From Flagellimonas hadalis (GTDB lineage Bacteria; Bacteroidota; Bacteroidia; Flavobacteriales; Flavobacteriaceae): a stretch of DNA of 64,000 bases. The translations under genes were made by a program, and so were the position numbers. This document shows, one piece after another, positions 43,183 to 51,675 of the stretch. Under the pieces are notes generated by a model. The model was given only the letters and a program-made list of their open reading frames with translations, was not told the origin of the DNA and searched no databases. The DNA is taken from positions 886,498 to 950,497 of the forward strand of contig NZ_VNIK02000001.1 in the NCBI RefSeq assembly GCF_007785775.2. Direction: 5' to 3'. Within the stretch, counting starts at the first letter, position 1. The number at the start of each line of letters is the position of its first letter.

Positions 43183-45750
43183 ATGAGGCACTTAAAAATC
43201 CTATTGTCATTACTCTTTTTGGGCATTTCCATGACCTATGCCCAAGAAAATCTATTTTATGAATTTGAGAACACCTCACTCAAAGAAGTAATTCAGCAAT
43301 TAGAAGCGGACACCCAACTCAGTTTTTCTTTCGCAGAGGATGTGGTGGACGAAAAAAAGGTTACGGTTCAGGTGGACGGACTCACCCTGCTTGAACTCCT
43401 TGCCGTACTCGAAGCACAAACCGGACTTCATTTCGAGAAAATTGAGGGACAGCCTCAAGTCATCGTTACGCCGATTTCAAATTCAAATCAAATCTGCATT
43501 GCTCTGCTAGACCAAGAAACCCGATTGCCCATTACGGAAAACCAGGTTGTGGTCGACTCAACCTTGGTACTTGAAACCAATCAAAAAGGGTTGCTTCAAT
43601 TTGAAAATAAAGGACAATCCAATTATCTGCTTCAAGTTTCGGGTTATGGTTCTGTGAGTATTCAACCTTCGGAGAATTGCGTCCCGATTTATCTTTCTCC
43701 CGTCTACAAGCAACTCAAGGAAGTGGTGGTCACTTCCTACATCACCACCGGGATAGATCGTAATCGGGATGGCTCCATCACCCTGACCCAAAAACCTTTG
43801 GGGCCCATTCCCGGGCAGACCACGCCAGATATCCTGCAAAGCATCCAAATGATTCCCGGGGTTACGAGTCTGGACGAATCGGCTTCGGAGATCCAAATCC
43901 ATGGGGGAACTTCAGACCAGAATTTGGTGCTGTTCGACCATATTCGGGTGTTCAATTCAGGGTATTTGTATGGGATGTTCTCAAGGTTCAATCCGTATGC
44001 CACCGAAAAGGCGATAATCTACAAAACCGGGACCAGTGCTGTTTATGGAGACCGCGTTTCCGGAGTCATTGACATCACTACCGACGATACCGTAGCCCAA
44101 AAGGTTTCTGGAGGGATTGGGATTGATGGCTTGAGTGCGGATGGCTATTTAAAAATACCCTTGTCCCAAAAATCCTCACTGTCCCTTTTTGCGCGAAATG
44201 CCTATCTGGATGTATTTGAAGGACCCACCTATGAAGCCTATGAACGAAAAATTTTCAACAATACCGGTACCATAACCGACAGCAGCAGCAATCCGTTGAA
44301 TGTGAACACGGATGATGATTACACTTATGAGGATAGTGACAATGACTTTCGATTCTATGACCTGAATGCCAAGTATGTGTATCAACCTTCGCCGAAAGAC
44401 AAGATTGCCATCAGTGCCCTCATGACCCGAAACCGCACCCAATTTTCCTTTATGAATGATGGAGAAACCAAAAAGGACTCCCTTACCACTGGGAATGGTG
44501 GGGTGAGTGCCAACTGGACGCATCATACCTCCCCAACCCAAACGGAGGAAATCACTGCCTACTTTTCGTCATATGACTCTTATTATAAAAACGAAGAACT
44601 GTTTGGCAATGAATTGGAGGAGACCAATATTCGAGGTAATAGGATCAGCGATTTTGGCTTGGAATTGAAATCAGATAGAACTTTTAAGAATGATGACCGA
44701 TTGAGCTTTGGATACCAACTCTCCAATACCAATTTGGAAATTGACCTGAGTGCCATATCCAACGTTGAACCGGAAAACAACATCAGTCTCCCCGTACACG
44801 AGAGTAATTTTAAAAACGTACTGTTTGGCGAATACACCATTACCAAAGCCAATTCGGGCATCTATAAATTGGGGCTTAGGGCGGTGCATTATGGAAGTTT
44901 AGGAAATATTTATCTGGAACCTCGTTTGAATCTGGAACTTCCCATTTCCAAATCTTCGCGGATTCGGGCTGGATTGGAAAGACGGAACCAGCCTATTTCG
45001 CAACTGATTGAATTCAACCAAACTGAACTTCGATTGGACAACAACATTTGGCGGCTTTCGGACGATGTCAATTTTCCACTTTTACAAAGTAATCAGATTT
45101 CAGCAGGGCTTCTTTTTGATAAAAAGGGATGGACCTTGGATGCGGAAGTTTTCCACAAGCGGCTCACTGGGCTAACCACCTATAGCCAAGGGTTCAATTT
45201 GCCCCGGCCAGAACTCAGTGAAGGCAAAAGTCGCATTTTAGGAATGGACTTGCTCGTTAAAAAACGTATCCAAAACTATCGCTTTTGGATGGGCTATTCT
45301 TTCAATGATGTCAATTTTACCTTTGATGCGGTTCAAGAAGACAGTTTTTCTGGAAACAATGACATCACCCATAGTTTTCGAATATCCAACAGCATACAAT
45401 TCAATGGTTTACAATTATCGTTGGGATGGCAATACCGCACTGGTCTTCCCGTCACCCTCATTGAAAATTATGATGAGGAGACCCAGCAAGTCAATTTTGG
45501 ACCCTTAAATGCGGGTCGTTTGCCCGATTTTCATCGCTTGGATGCCTCGGTGGTCTATCAGTTTGGATTGGGAGAACGTAACTCCAGAATGCAATTGGGC
45601 TTTTCATTGCTCAACATTTACAATCGCATTGTCCCGCTTTCCATCATTCACCGAACCTCTCAACAAAATGGCGAGCTTATTTTGGAACAGGTCATCCACA
45701 GACGTTCGTTGGGGCTTACCCCAAACTTTACGATAAGGGTCTTTTTTTAG
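43183..45750 (+). CDS. TonB-dependent transducer/receptor with N-terminal STN domain
   Basis: An 855-residue protein with signal peptide (LLSLLFLGISMTYAQ), STN secretin/TonB signalling domain (about 20-95, FENTSLKEVIQQLEADTQLS), a carboxypeptidase-like spacer, the plug (TPDILQSIQMIPGVTSLDES, then IQIHGGTSDQNLVLFDHIRV) and a barrel ending in NFTIRVFF with the terminal Phe. It is shorter than SusC-type receptors (about 1000 residues) and has no SusD partner, so a siderophore- or metal-type ligand is more likely. The gene starts on the base after the FecR stop codon. An integrase remnant lies just downstream. Confidence 0.9.
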   Translation: MRHLKILLSLLFLGISMTYAQENLFYEFENTSLKEVIQQLEADTQLSFSFAEDVVDEKKVTVQVDGLTLLELLAVLEAQTGLHFEKIEGQPQVIVTPISNSNQICIALLDQETRLPITENQVVVDSTLVLETNQKGLLQFENKGQSNYLLQVSGYGSVSIQPSENCVPIYLSPVYKQLKEVVVTSYITTGIDRNRDGSITLTQKPLGPIPGQTTPDILQSIQMIPGVTSLDESASEIQIHGGTSDQNLVLFDHIRVFNSGYLYGMFSRFNPYATEKAIIYKTGTSAVYGDRVSGVIDITTDDTVAQKVSGGIGIDGLSADGYLKIPLSQKSSLSLFARNAYLDVFEGPTYEAYERKIFNNTGTITDSSSNPLNVNTDDDYTYEDSDNDFRFYDLNAKYVYQPSPKDKIAISALMTRNRTQFSFMNDGETKKDSLTTGNGGVSANWTHHTSPTQTEEITAYFSSYDSYYKNEELFGNELEETNIRGNRISDFGLELKSDRTFKNDDRLSFGYQLSNTNLEIDLSAISNVEPENNISLPVHESNFKNVLFGEYTITKANSGIYKLGLRAVHYGSLGNIYLEPRLNLELPISKSSRIRAGLERRNQPISQLIEFNQTELRLDNNIWRLSDDVNFPLLQSNQISAGLLFDKKGWTLDAEVFHKRLTGLTTYSQGFNLPRPELSEGKSRILGMDLLVKKRIQNYRFWMGYSFNDVNFTFDAVQEDSFSGNNDITHSFRISNSIQFNGLQLSLGWQYRTGLPVTLIENYDEETQQVNFGPLNAGRLPDFHRLDASVVYQFGLGERNSRMQLGFSLLNIYNRIVPLSIIHRTSQQNGELILEQVIHRRSLGLTPNFTIRVFF

Positions 45751-45751
45751 G

Positions 45752-46027
45752 CTAATTGCATCTTGTCCCAATGTGCAACTCCCTATGAACATTGAGGATT
45801 TCCCCGTAAACGGTATCCAGATATGCGTTCAAATCTTCCATGATTCTACTGGTCGGGAACGCTTTTCCCCGCATTTTATCCCAATTGCACACCGGAATGT
45901 CCCGTTTGATACTGATTTCTGCACGCTCCTTTTTGACCGTTATACGAACATATATATCATACATGTTCGGGTCATTGCGCTTTTTTCTGACGAAGAAATT
46001 GATTCCTAAAGTACTGTCTGTCCGCAT
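45752..46027 (-). pseudogene. Tyrosine-recombinase integrase remnant (arm-type DNA-binding domain only)
   Basis: Ninety-one residues match the start of Bacteroidota transposon-type integrases (arm DNA-binding domain: LGINFFVRKKRNDPNMYDIY, VRITVKKERAEISIKRDIPV, NWDKMRGKAFPTSRIMEDLN). The core-binding and catalytic domains (RHRY) are missing. The frame ends after HREL, next to the end of the TonB-receptor gene. The remnant lies 214 bp from the right copy of the 16-bp repeat, in the position expected for an island integrase. Confidence 0.85.
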
Positions 46028-46187
46028 GTTGTAATCATTTTAATTGAACAATTGTTATTGGTCGGACTGCCCTTTAACCTCAATCGTTCATACATAAAAC
46101 TACAACAATCTGTGTACCAGTGTGCACACCTTATTGCACACCAAAAATATGGTTTCAAATGATATCAGATGGAATCATAAAAAATGA

Positions 46188-46221
46188 AAAGCACTGATAA
46201 TCATACAATTAACAGTGCTTT
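46188..46221 (+). terminator. Hairpin with following T-rich sequence
   Basis: AAAGCACTG (46188-46196) pairs with CAGTGCTTT (46213-46221), then gtttctg. On the plus strand it could end the TonB-receptor transcript, although it lies 440 bp beyond the stop codon. It could also be the terminator of a lost tRNA locus. Confidence 0.4.
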
Positions 46222-46240
46222 GTTTCTGCCAAAATGGCGG

Positions 46241-46256
46241 TTCGTCGGGATGACTG
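46241..46256. repeat. 16-bp direct repeat (possible att core), right copy
   Basis: TTCGTCGGGATGACTG, identical to 34874-34889 and in the same orientation. The flanks differ on both sides. The integrase remnant lies directly to its left. Confidence 0.5.
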
Positions 46257-46284
46257 GAAGAAAGCAGTATTTCCAACTAACTTA

Positions 46285-46351
46285 CAGTCAACACTTTATA
46301 CTGTGCTCCAAAACTGATTAACCGAACTCTAAACTGTAATCAAAACAGTAC
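46285..46351. repeat. Dispersed intergenic repeat, copy 2
   Basis: Partner of the repeat at about 22921-22987. It contains AAACTGT-N7-ACAGTA, an inverted repeat with one base less than in copy 1. Confidence 0.55.
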
Positions 46352-46459
46352 ATTTAGAGGCAAAACTTATGGTGTTTGCTGTCCTAAATATAATCAATCT
46401 CTTTGGCAACCCGCTTTCTTAAATTTAAAAATGTACTGTTATTTGTAATATAAAGTTGG

Positions 46460-47602
46460 TCAACCTCCCAAAACGCTGCCCAATTTGAACATTGGCAAAT
46501 ACATCGCCACCAAAATTACTCCTACACATACACCAACCACCAAAATAATCATTGGTTCCAATAGTGTGCTCAACAATTTGGACTTTTGGTCAACCTCAAT
46601 GGAATATTGTTGATTTAACCTTTCAAACATGTACTCTGTTTGATTGGTCTCCTCAGCAACCTTGACCATTGAAATCATTTTATTACTAAAAATGGCATTG
46701 CCCCTTAGACTATCACTTAAACTTTCTCCGCGTACGATTTTCTCTTCAACTGAAATCAAGGCATCGTTCAGCGGATAAAAATCTATCATTTTGCTTGCAA
46801 GCTCAATACTATTTAATACAGGGACCTTGGACGCAGATAATAAACTGATTGCCCTTGTAAACTGGGACAAATAAACTGCTTTGAGAAAGCTGCCCAAATA
46901 AGGGACTCGCATCATAAGATAATCCATTTGCCTTCTAAACCATCGATTGTCAAACAACGTCTTTTTTAAAAATAGGGCGGTTACCAAAAACAATAAAATC
47001 CACCAACCATTATGACCAATGAAATCCGAAAGGGATACAATAAAGCGTGTAATCCACGGCAATTCTACTTGGTTTTGCTTAAAAATGTCCTGGAACATGG
47101 GAACAACCATTCGCAACATAAACACAACTACCAACATTGCAGTGACCATTATAATAATAGGATAGGTCAGTGCATTTACCAGATTCCTACGCTGTTCGTT
47201 TTTTTTTGCGTAAAACAATCCCAATTCTTTGGTTATGGTTTCCAAGGTTCCCGATTCCTCCCCTATCTTGATTGAATAATATTCGTATTCCGTAAACTCC
47301 TTCCTATTTTTGATGGCTTCCGAAAAACTGAACCCTGATAATAGGCTTTCCCCGATATTGGCCACTATTTTTTTTTGGGTCTCTTTCTTTTGGCCCTCCT
47401 CAATGAGTTTCAAAGCCTCTTTTAATGTTATCCCAGCTTTGAGCAATACGCCAAGTTCTGTGTAGAAATCCTCTTTTTTTTTGTTTGAAAATGGTTTGCT
47501 GAACCAAGTAAGTTCCCTTTCCAAAATTGGAATCCTATCCTCAACGGATTTCCTTTGATTTGCGGAAACTTTTTCTATATCTTCAAGCTTAAACCCCATC
47601 AC
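46460..47602 (-). CDS. gspF: Type II secretion/type IV pilus inner-membrane platform protein (GspF/PilC-like)
   Basis: A 380-residue protein with the two T2SSF domains: FYTELGVLLKAGITLKEALK (about 45-65) and YLSQFTRAISLLSASKVPVL (about 240-260). Each is followed by helices, and the transmembrane segments include LTYPIIIMVTAMLVVVFMLR and LEPMIILVVGVCVGVILVAM. GspF/PilC proteins anchor pseudopilus assembly with a cytosolic ATPase. Here it is the last gene of the operon and overlaps the pilin-like gene by 4 bp. No GspE ATPase or GspD secretin follows; instead the sequence runs into the repeat/integrase region. Confidence 0.92.
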   Translation of the reverse strand: MMGFKLEDIEKVSANQRKSVEDRIPILERELTWFSKPFSNKKKEDFYTELGVLLKAGITLKEALKLIEEGQKKETQKKIVANIGESLLSGFSFSEAIKNRKEFTEYEYYSIKIGEESGTLETITKELGLFYAKKNEQRRNLVNALTYPIIIMVTAMLVVVFMLRMVVPMFQDIFKQNQVELPWITRFIVSLSDFIGHNGWWILLFLVTALFLKKTLFDNRWFRRQMDYLMMRVPYLGSFLKAVYLSQFTRAISLLSASKVPVLNSIELASKMIDFYPLNDALISVEEKIVRGESLSDSLRGNAIFSNKMISMVKVAEETNQTEYMFERLNQQYSIEVDQKSKLLSTLLEPMIILVVGVCVGVILVAMYLPMFKLGSVLGG

Positions 47603-48078
47603 TTCATAAAATTTTCAGCAGAGTTCTTTTTGAAGAAGAAAAGCCCCGCATTACCTTCATTGCTAGAAATGGACAGTTCTAGGGCATCGATGGATCCTTC
47701 ATCCACCTTGCTTCCTTTAAAATACAATTCTTTGATGATAAGGTCCGTATAAAATGTATCTCTATCTTTAAGTATATATCCTTGTTTAAAAGAATATGCG
47801 GTTTGCTGTAATTCACCATCAAATTTCAATTCCCCACTTCCAGATATCCATTGAATTCGGGAATAGGAATTAAAATCAATCCACAAAGCCTGCTTCAATT
47901 GGTTATGTTCCGTCTTATTGTCATAGGCTTTCTGAATTCCCAGCATTTGCCTTTGAACCAGGTTCAATATTGCAAAGGCAAGCCCAACTACAATTACTGT
48001 CAATAGCAATACTACCAACATTTCACTCAATGTGAATGCCTTAATTTTATTTTTGGGGTTGTCCTTCATAAAAAACAT
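47599..48078 (-). CDS. Pilin-like protein with type IV prepilin signal (A)
   Basis: A 159-residue protein with a class III-type prepilin signal: a short basic leader (KNKIKA) then FTLSEMLVVLLLTVIVVGLA, with the conserved Phe+1 and Glu+5. Then come a helical spine and a beta-rich globular part. This fits a minor pseudopilin (GspJ-like). The start may instead be the Met at 48069. It overlaps the upstream gene by 32 bp and gspF by 4 bp. Confidence 0.82.
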   Translation of the reverse strand: MFFMKDNPKNKIKAFTLSEMLVVLLLTVIVVGLAFAILNLVQRQMLGIQKAYDNKTEHNQLKQALWIDFNSYSRIQWISGSGELKFDGELQQTAYSFKQGYILKDRDTFYTDLIIKELYFKGSKVDEGSIDALELSISSNEGNAGLFFFKKNSAENFMK

Positions 48079-48391
48079 ACTCCAATTTTTTGATCCCGGT
48101 TTCCAATTCCTTTTCTGCCATTATTCTAACAATTCCATTCATTTCAGGATTATTGATGCTTATTTTCCACCCATCCCTTTCTTCATAATAGGGAAGCGCT
48201 ATCTTTCCATTGGCACGCAAATACTCCAATTTATCCATATAATTGTCCAAGGAGGCATGATTCTCTTGCATTTTGGCTGCAAACAAAGAATTCATAATAA
48301 GACTGGCCAACATGAAAATTACAATTATCAATACCGTTGCCACCATGGTCTCCATCAAGGTAGATGCCTTAATCTTTTTCAATATAACCAT
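48047..48391 (-). CDS. Pilin-like protein with type IV prepilin signal (B)
   Basis: A 114-residue protein with leader MVILKKIKA and the segment STLMETMVATVLIIVIFMLA. Glu+5 is kept, but Phe+1 is Ser. It is a short pseudopilin, perhaps GspI-like. It overlaps the genes on both sides, typical of a tightly packed pilus operon. Confidence 0.78.
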   Translation of the reverse strand: MVILKKIKASTLMETMVATVLIIVIFMLASLIMNSLFAAKMQENHASLDNYMDKLEYLRANGKIALPYYEERDGWKISINNPEMNGIVRIMAEKELETGIKKLEYVFYEGQPQK

Positions 48392-49641
48392 TTTACCACC
48401 GTTTTTCCCGCATTGGACAATAGTCCACCATATTCCTCAGGCAAACCATTCACATCTATATGGCCATTGAACAGATGGTTTTGATAAATACTACCGTTCT
48501 CCATGGCAATAAAACTATCCGTGGTCACCTTACCCAAGACATTCCCTTTGAGTTCAAGTGATTTTTCACAATATATTTCTCCGCGAATAGAAGCACCTTC
48601 GGCCACACTTATCTGGGGATAAAAAACATTCTCTTGATGGTTCCCCAAATACCCCACCACTCCATTGATCGTGGTTCCTTCTCCAATTAGAATATTTGGG
48701 GCTTTTCTACTCTTTTCATACGGTTTATCATCCCTGTCCACCATCAATGCAGATGGATATTCCAAGTACGCTTTTTTACCGATTTGGATTTCATCCAAGG
48801 CCAACGCCTGTAAACTGCCCTTAAAACCTTCTTCCACAATAATCTTTGGAGCCATAAAAACCACATCCTTTATATTGCATCCTTTCCCGATGCTAATGGA
48901 GCTAGAGGCTTTTACCAAGATATTTCCCCTTAATTCCCCTTCGGAAAAACGAAGTACATCCCCAAAAATGTATTGGGTTGGGGATTCAAATGAATTGATT
49001 GCCCTTAAATCCGGCTTGTACCTCAGCTCGTTGCCTTGTATCCCTATCTGGTCATTGAGCAGTAGTTGTTTTAGTTGACTTCTGAACCCACTATCCAAAT
49101 AAGGCATTGTCTTTACACTTTCTTTTACTTGGCCATAGACCAAGGCTTCATATTGATAGAAACGACCACTGATTCCCCCAGGCCGTATACCTTGCTTGGG
49201 CAACAGGACAGTCCCTATAATCTTTGCACTACCCGCAATGATTATAGGTCTATCATTATCTTTTACATACAAGGCGGGAAAGTTCTGCTCTAACTGCCCA
49301 CCAATTAAAGCAATCTTGCTAAACTCGATTTTTTTAAATCTTGATAGTGCTGTATATCTTTCAAAAATGCCCCAATAGGATTTTGAAACCGTGACCTCAA
49401 TACCATCATCCATACCTAAATTCAATGTGGTGGATGAATTATTCTGAAAATCTTCCCCCATAGCGTAGCGAATGCCCATATCCGCCCTTTTGATTACCTC
49501 CACCACTTTGGAAGTTTTTTTATCAAATAGCCCTTGGGTATGATGGAGCAATACGAAAGTCATCAACAGCACGGCTATAACGGCCCCTATGAACAACACA
49601 AACTGTAATGCCCCTGCCCTGATTTTTTTATGGAGTTTCAT
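48379..49641 (-). CDS. Membrane-anchored beta-solenoid-like protein of the pseudopilus operon
   Basis: A 420-residue protein with one N-terminal hydrophobic segment (ALQFVLFIGAVIAVLLMTFV) without a clear prepilin cleavage site. The C-terminal two thirds have short repeating strand units (e.g. ILVKASSSISIGKGCNIKDV, APKIIVEEGFKGSLQALALD, ISVAEGASIRGEIYCEKSLE), suggesting a bactofilin-like or right-handed beta-solenoid fold. It may occupy the minor-pilin (GspK/PilX) position. Function unknown. Confidence 0.65.
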   Translation of the reverse strand: MKLHKKIRAGALQFVLFIGAVIAVLLMTFVLLHHTQGLFDKKTSKVVEVIKRADMGIRYAMGEDFQNNSSTTLNLGMDDGIEVTVSKSYWGIFERYTALSRFKKIEFSKIALIGGQLEQNFPALYVKDNDRPIIIAGSAKIIGTVLLPKQGIRPGGISGRFYQYEALVYGQVKESVKTMPYLDSGFRSQLKQLLLNDQIGIQGNELRYKPDLRAINSFESPTQYIFGDVLRFSEGELRGNILVKASSSISIGKGCNIKDVVFMAPKIIVEEGFKGSLQALALDEIQIGKKAYLEYPSALMVDRDDKPYEKSRKAPNILIGEGTTINGVVGYLGNHQENVFYPQISVAEGASIRGEIYCEKSLELKGNVLGKVTTDSFIAMENGSIYQNHLFNGHIDVNGLPEEYGGLLSNAGKTVVKWLY

Positions 49642-50098
49642 TGGCCAGTGTTACTGTTTTCACTACTCCTTTATAAGCAACCCTTATGTTTTTGGATGTA
49701 CCACTTACTAAAGTCACTCCATTTTGTTGGGTTCCTCTTTTCATAAGGTATTGACTTCCCCCTATGGTCACAAAATAGATATGGTCCTTGGTGTGCGCAC
49801 CCGAAACCAATCCTGTATATATAATATTGGGAAATTCTATACTTTCCTTCTTGACCGGAGCACCCTGTTTTTTCTTTGGCCGGGACGTGTTCCACGTTCC
49901 CAAAAAGGGATCCCTATAATTGGCCAAAAGGCTGAATGTATCCTTTTGCGCCCTATTCTTGGACTTAAAATTTGTGGTCTCCATAAAAGTTACCGGTTCG
50001 GGGTCTGGAGAAAAGGCACTTATCAATTTGTATCCAATGATGCCCCAAATCACCAATACAAGTCCCAACAATATGTATGTTTTGGTGTTTTTGCTCAA
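49628..50098 (-). CDS. GspC/PilP-like pilot or periplasmic link protein
   Basis: A 156-residue protein with one transmembrane helix (ILLGLVLVIWGIIGYKLISA), the motif YRDPFLG (about 62-68) typical of PilP/GspC before the HR domain, a Lys/Pro linker, and a compact beta domain (IIYTGLVSGAHTKDHIYFVT, YLMKRGTQQNGVTLVSGTSK). PilP/GspC connects the inner-membrane platform to the secretin. It overlaps its neighbours by 14 bp and 4 bp. Confidence 0.75.
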   Translation of the reverse strand: MSKNTKTYILLGLVLVIWGIIGYKLISAFSPDPEPVTFMETTNFKSKNRAQKDTFSLLANYRDPFLGTWNTSRPKKKQGAPVKKESIEFPNIIYTGLVSGAHTKDHIYFVTIGGSQYLMKRGTQQNGVTLVSGTSKNIRVAYKGVVKTVTLANETP

Positions 50099-50790
50099 TC
50101 CGCTACAGTAAAATTAAAGGTGGAACTGGCATCGCTCTTATTCCCTGCGGCATCGAAAGCTCTAACATACCAATAAAAAGTGCCCGATGCCAAACTGGTG
50201 GTATAGGTTTTATTGGCCCCCAATGCCTTGGTGGTCAAAGCAGTCAGACTTTCATCCGAAAAAATATAGATGCTGTCCCGTTCAGCTGTTCCAGATATAT
50301 CCTCCCTGGTCCAGGAAAAGCTTACCGAAGACTGGGTTAAAGATGCTCCATTGGCCGGAGTGGCCAGTTGAGGTGTATTAGGTGGGGTGATATCCAGTTC
50401 TTCATCCCCATCCACCTGAAAACTGCTGACGGTAAACACCGTTTCATAATCACTGTTCAGGGCCTTTACCCGCCATGCATAGTTACCGTTTACCAAGTCT
50501 TTATCAATACGGGTGACTACATTCCCCAAGGTATCCTCCACAATTACACTGTCCAAAACCATTTGGCTGGTATTCTCAAAATCTGGGGCTGCAATCTGCA
50601 CTTTGTATGAGGTGGCTTCGTCCACTTTTTCCCAGTTGAAACCTACCGCATTGGTGGTCACCACACTACTGTCCATGGGAGCAAGGATGGTCACCGTTGC
50701 ATTTGAAATATCGGGTACCTCCAAAATGTCCTCACAGGCCCATCCCAGGAGTAAGACTAGACCACATATCCAGAAAACTCTACTTTTCAT
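50095..50790 (-). CDS. Lipoprotein with two fibronectin III-like domains
   Basis: A 231-residue lipoprotein (lipobox LLLGWAC). It has two Ig/FnIII-like domains: one with VGFNWEKVDEATSYKVQIA, ANYAWRV-like strands and one with VSFSWTREDISGTAERDSIY, ending FYWYVRAFDAAGNKSDASST. It is probably exposed on the outer membrane or in the periplasm. It overlaps the GspC/PilP-like gene by 4 bp and follows another lipoprotein gene after 3 bp. Confidence 0.8.
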   Translation of the reverse strand: MKSRVFWICGLVLLLGWACEDILEVPDISNATVTILAPMDSSVVTTNAVGFNWEKVDEATSYKVQIAAPDFENTSQMVLDSVIVEDTLGNVVTRIDKDLVNGNYAWRVKALNSDYETVFTVSSFQVDGDEELDITPPNTPQLATPANGASLTQSSVSFSWTREDISGTAERDSIYIFSDESLTALTTKALGANKTYTTSLASGTFYWYVRAFDAAGNKSDASSTFNFTVAD

Positions 50791-50793
50791 GTA

Positions 50794-51519
50794 TTAAAAT
50801 TTTAAATAGGCTTTGTCCCCGTTCACTTTGGATGCCTTTAAATGGGTTCCCTTTGGGCACTTTTCCCCTTCAGAGATCAAATTCTCAATGATCAGGTTAT
50901 GATAACGGTCCTCTCCCCAACAAAAGCTGTTGTAATGGTAGCCAAACACTTGAAGCTCGGAGAAAAAATATTGTTTCTCAAATTCGCCATTGATGACCAC
51001 CAATATAATATTTCCCAATTTATCCTTTTGCAATTGTACGGCTTCGGCCTGGGTAAAGGTAAGCATCTCGGTCTCTGGCACGGTCACATCCAAACCCGTG
51101 ACCAATTTGTACGCATCATCCTTGGAGGCATAGGACCGTAACCCATCGTTTGTTTCATTATTAAGCTGTTTGGTAAGTCCCAACTTGTCCAATAACTGCA
51201 ACCGAAGATACTTGGGTTTGTAGGGCAAAGAATCATTATAGGAAATGCTGTTGATCTTTCCGGCCCGTTCTGCATATTTGGCATAATCGGAATAACTTAC
51301 CTTATTAAAAGGCAGTTGTTGTGCCTGAACCTTGAGCACGGACCAATTGGGAACCCCTACTTGTTCCACTGCACTGTACCACAAATCCCCTTTGGTCTTG
51401 ATCAGCGTACCCAATTCGGGGAAACCCAATAGGGCCTCTTGTTTTTGGGCTTTGTAAGTAGAACAAGAAAACAGGATTAAAAATCCAAGCATAACACTTG
51501 GTGCAAAATATTTTGTCAT
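50794..51519 (-). CDS. Uncharacterised lipoprotein of the pseudopilus operon
   Basis: A 241-residue lipoprotein (lipobox FLILFSC). Beyond the signal it is a mixed alpha/beta domain with LLGFPELGTLIKTKGDLWYS and LTFTQAEAVQLQKDKLGNII. I recognise no family. It could be a secretin pilot, but this is only from position. Confidence 0.6.
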   Translation of the reverse strand: MTKYFAPSVMLGFLILFSCSTYKAQKQEALLGFPELGTLIKTKGDLWYSAVEQVGVPNWSVLKVQAQQLPFNKVSYSDYAKYAERAGKINSISYNDSLPYKPKYLRLQLLDKLGLTKQLNNETNDGLRSYASKDDAYKLVTGLDVTVPETEMLTFTQAEAVQLQKDKLGNIILVVINGEFEKQYFFSELQVFGYHYNSFCWGEDRYHNLIIENLISEGEKCPKGTHLKASKVNGDKAYLKF

Positions 51520-51675
51520 AGTTTAAAAATATGAAAACACAGTGTATTTTCAATAGTGAATTATAGGAATAATGAAACATGCTTTAAAGTGTTTTCCTCT
51601 TGATAGTAGGTGCCCAATATCTTTTCATACACTTAACATAAACTGGAAGGCCCAATTCATAGATTAACCACCAAG

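Larger units (their letters stand above)
46028..46459. other. Non-coding segment at the right edge of a possible island
   Basis: These 432 bp hold no gene. They contain a hairpin (46188-46221), the right 16-bp repeat (46241-46256) and a dispersed repeat copy (46285-46351), then reach the end of gspF. Confidence 0.6.

Noticed and set aside
46241..46320. tRNA gene at the right repeat
   Set aside because: Only the 16-bp end-like sequence is present; no anticodon arm or D arm can be folded from the flanks.
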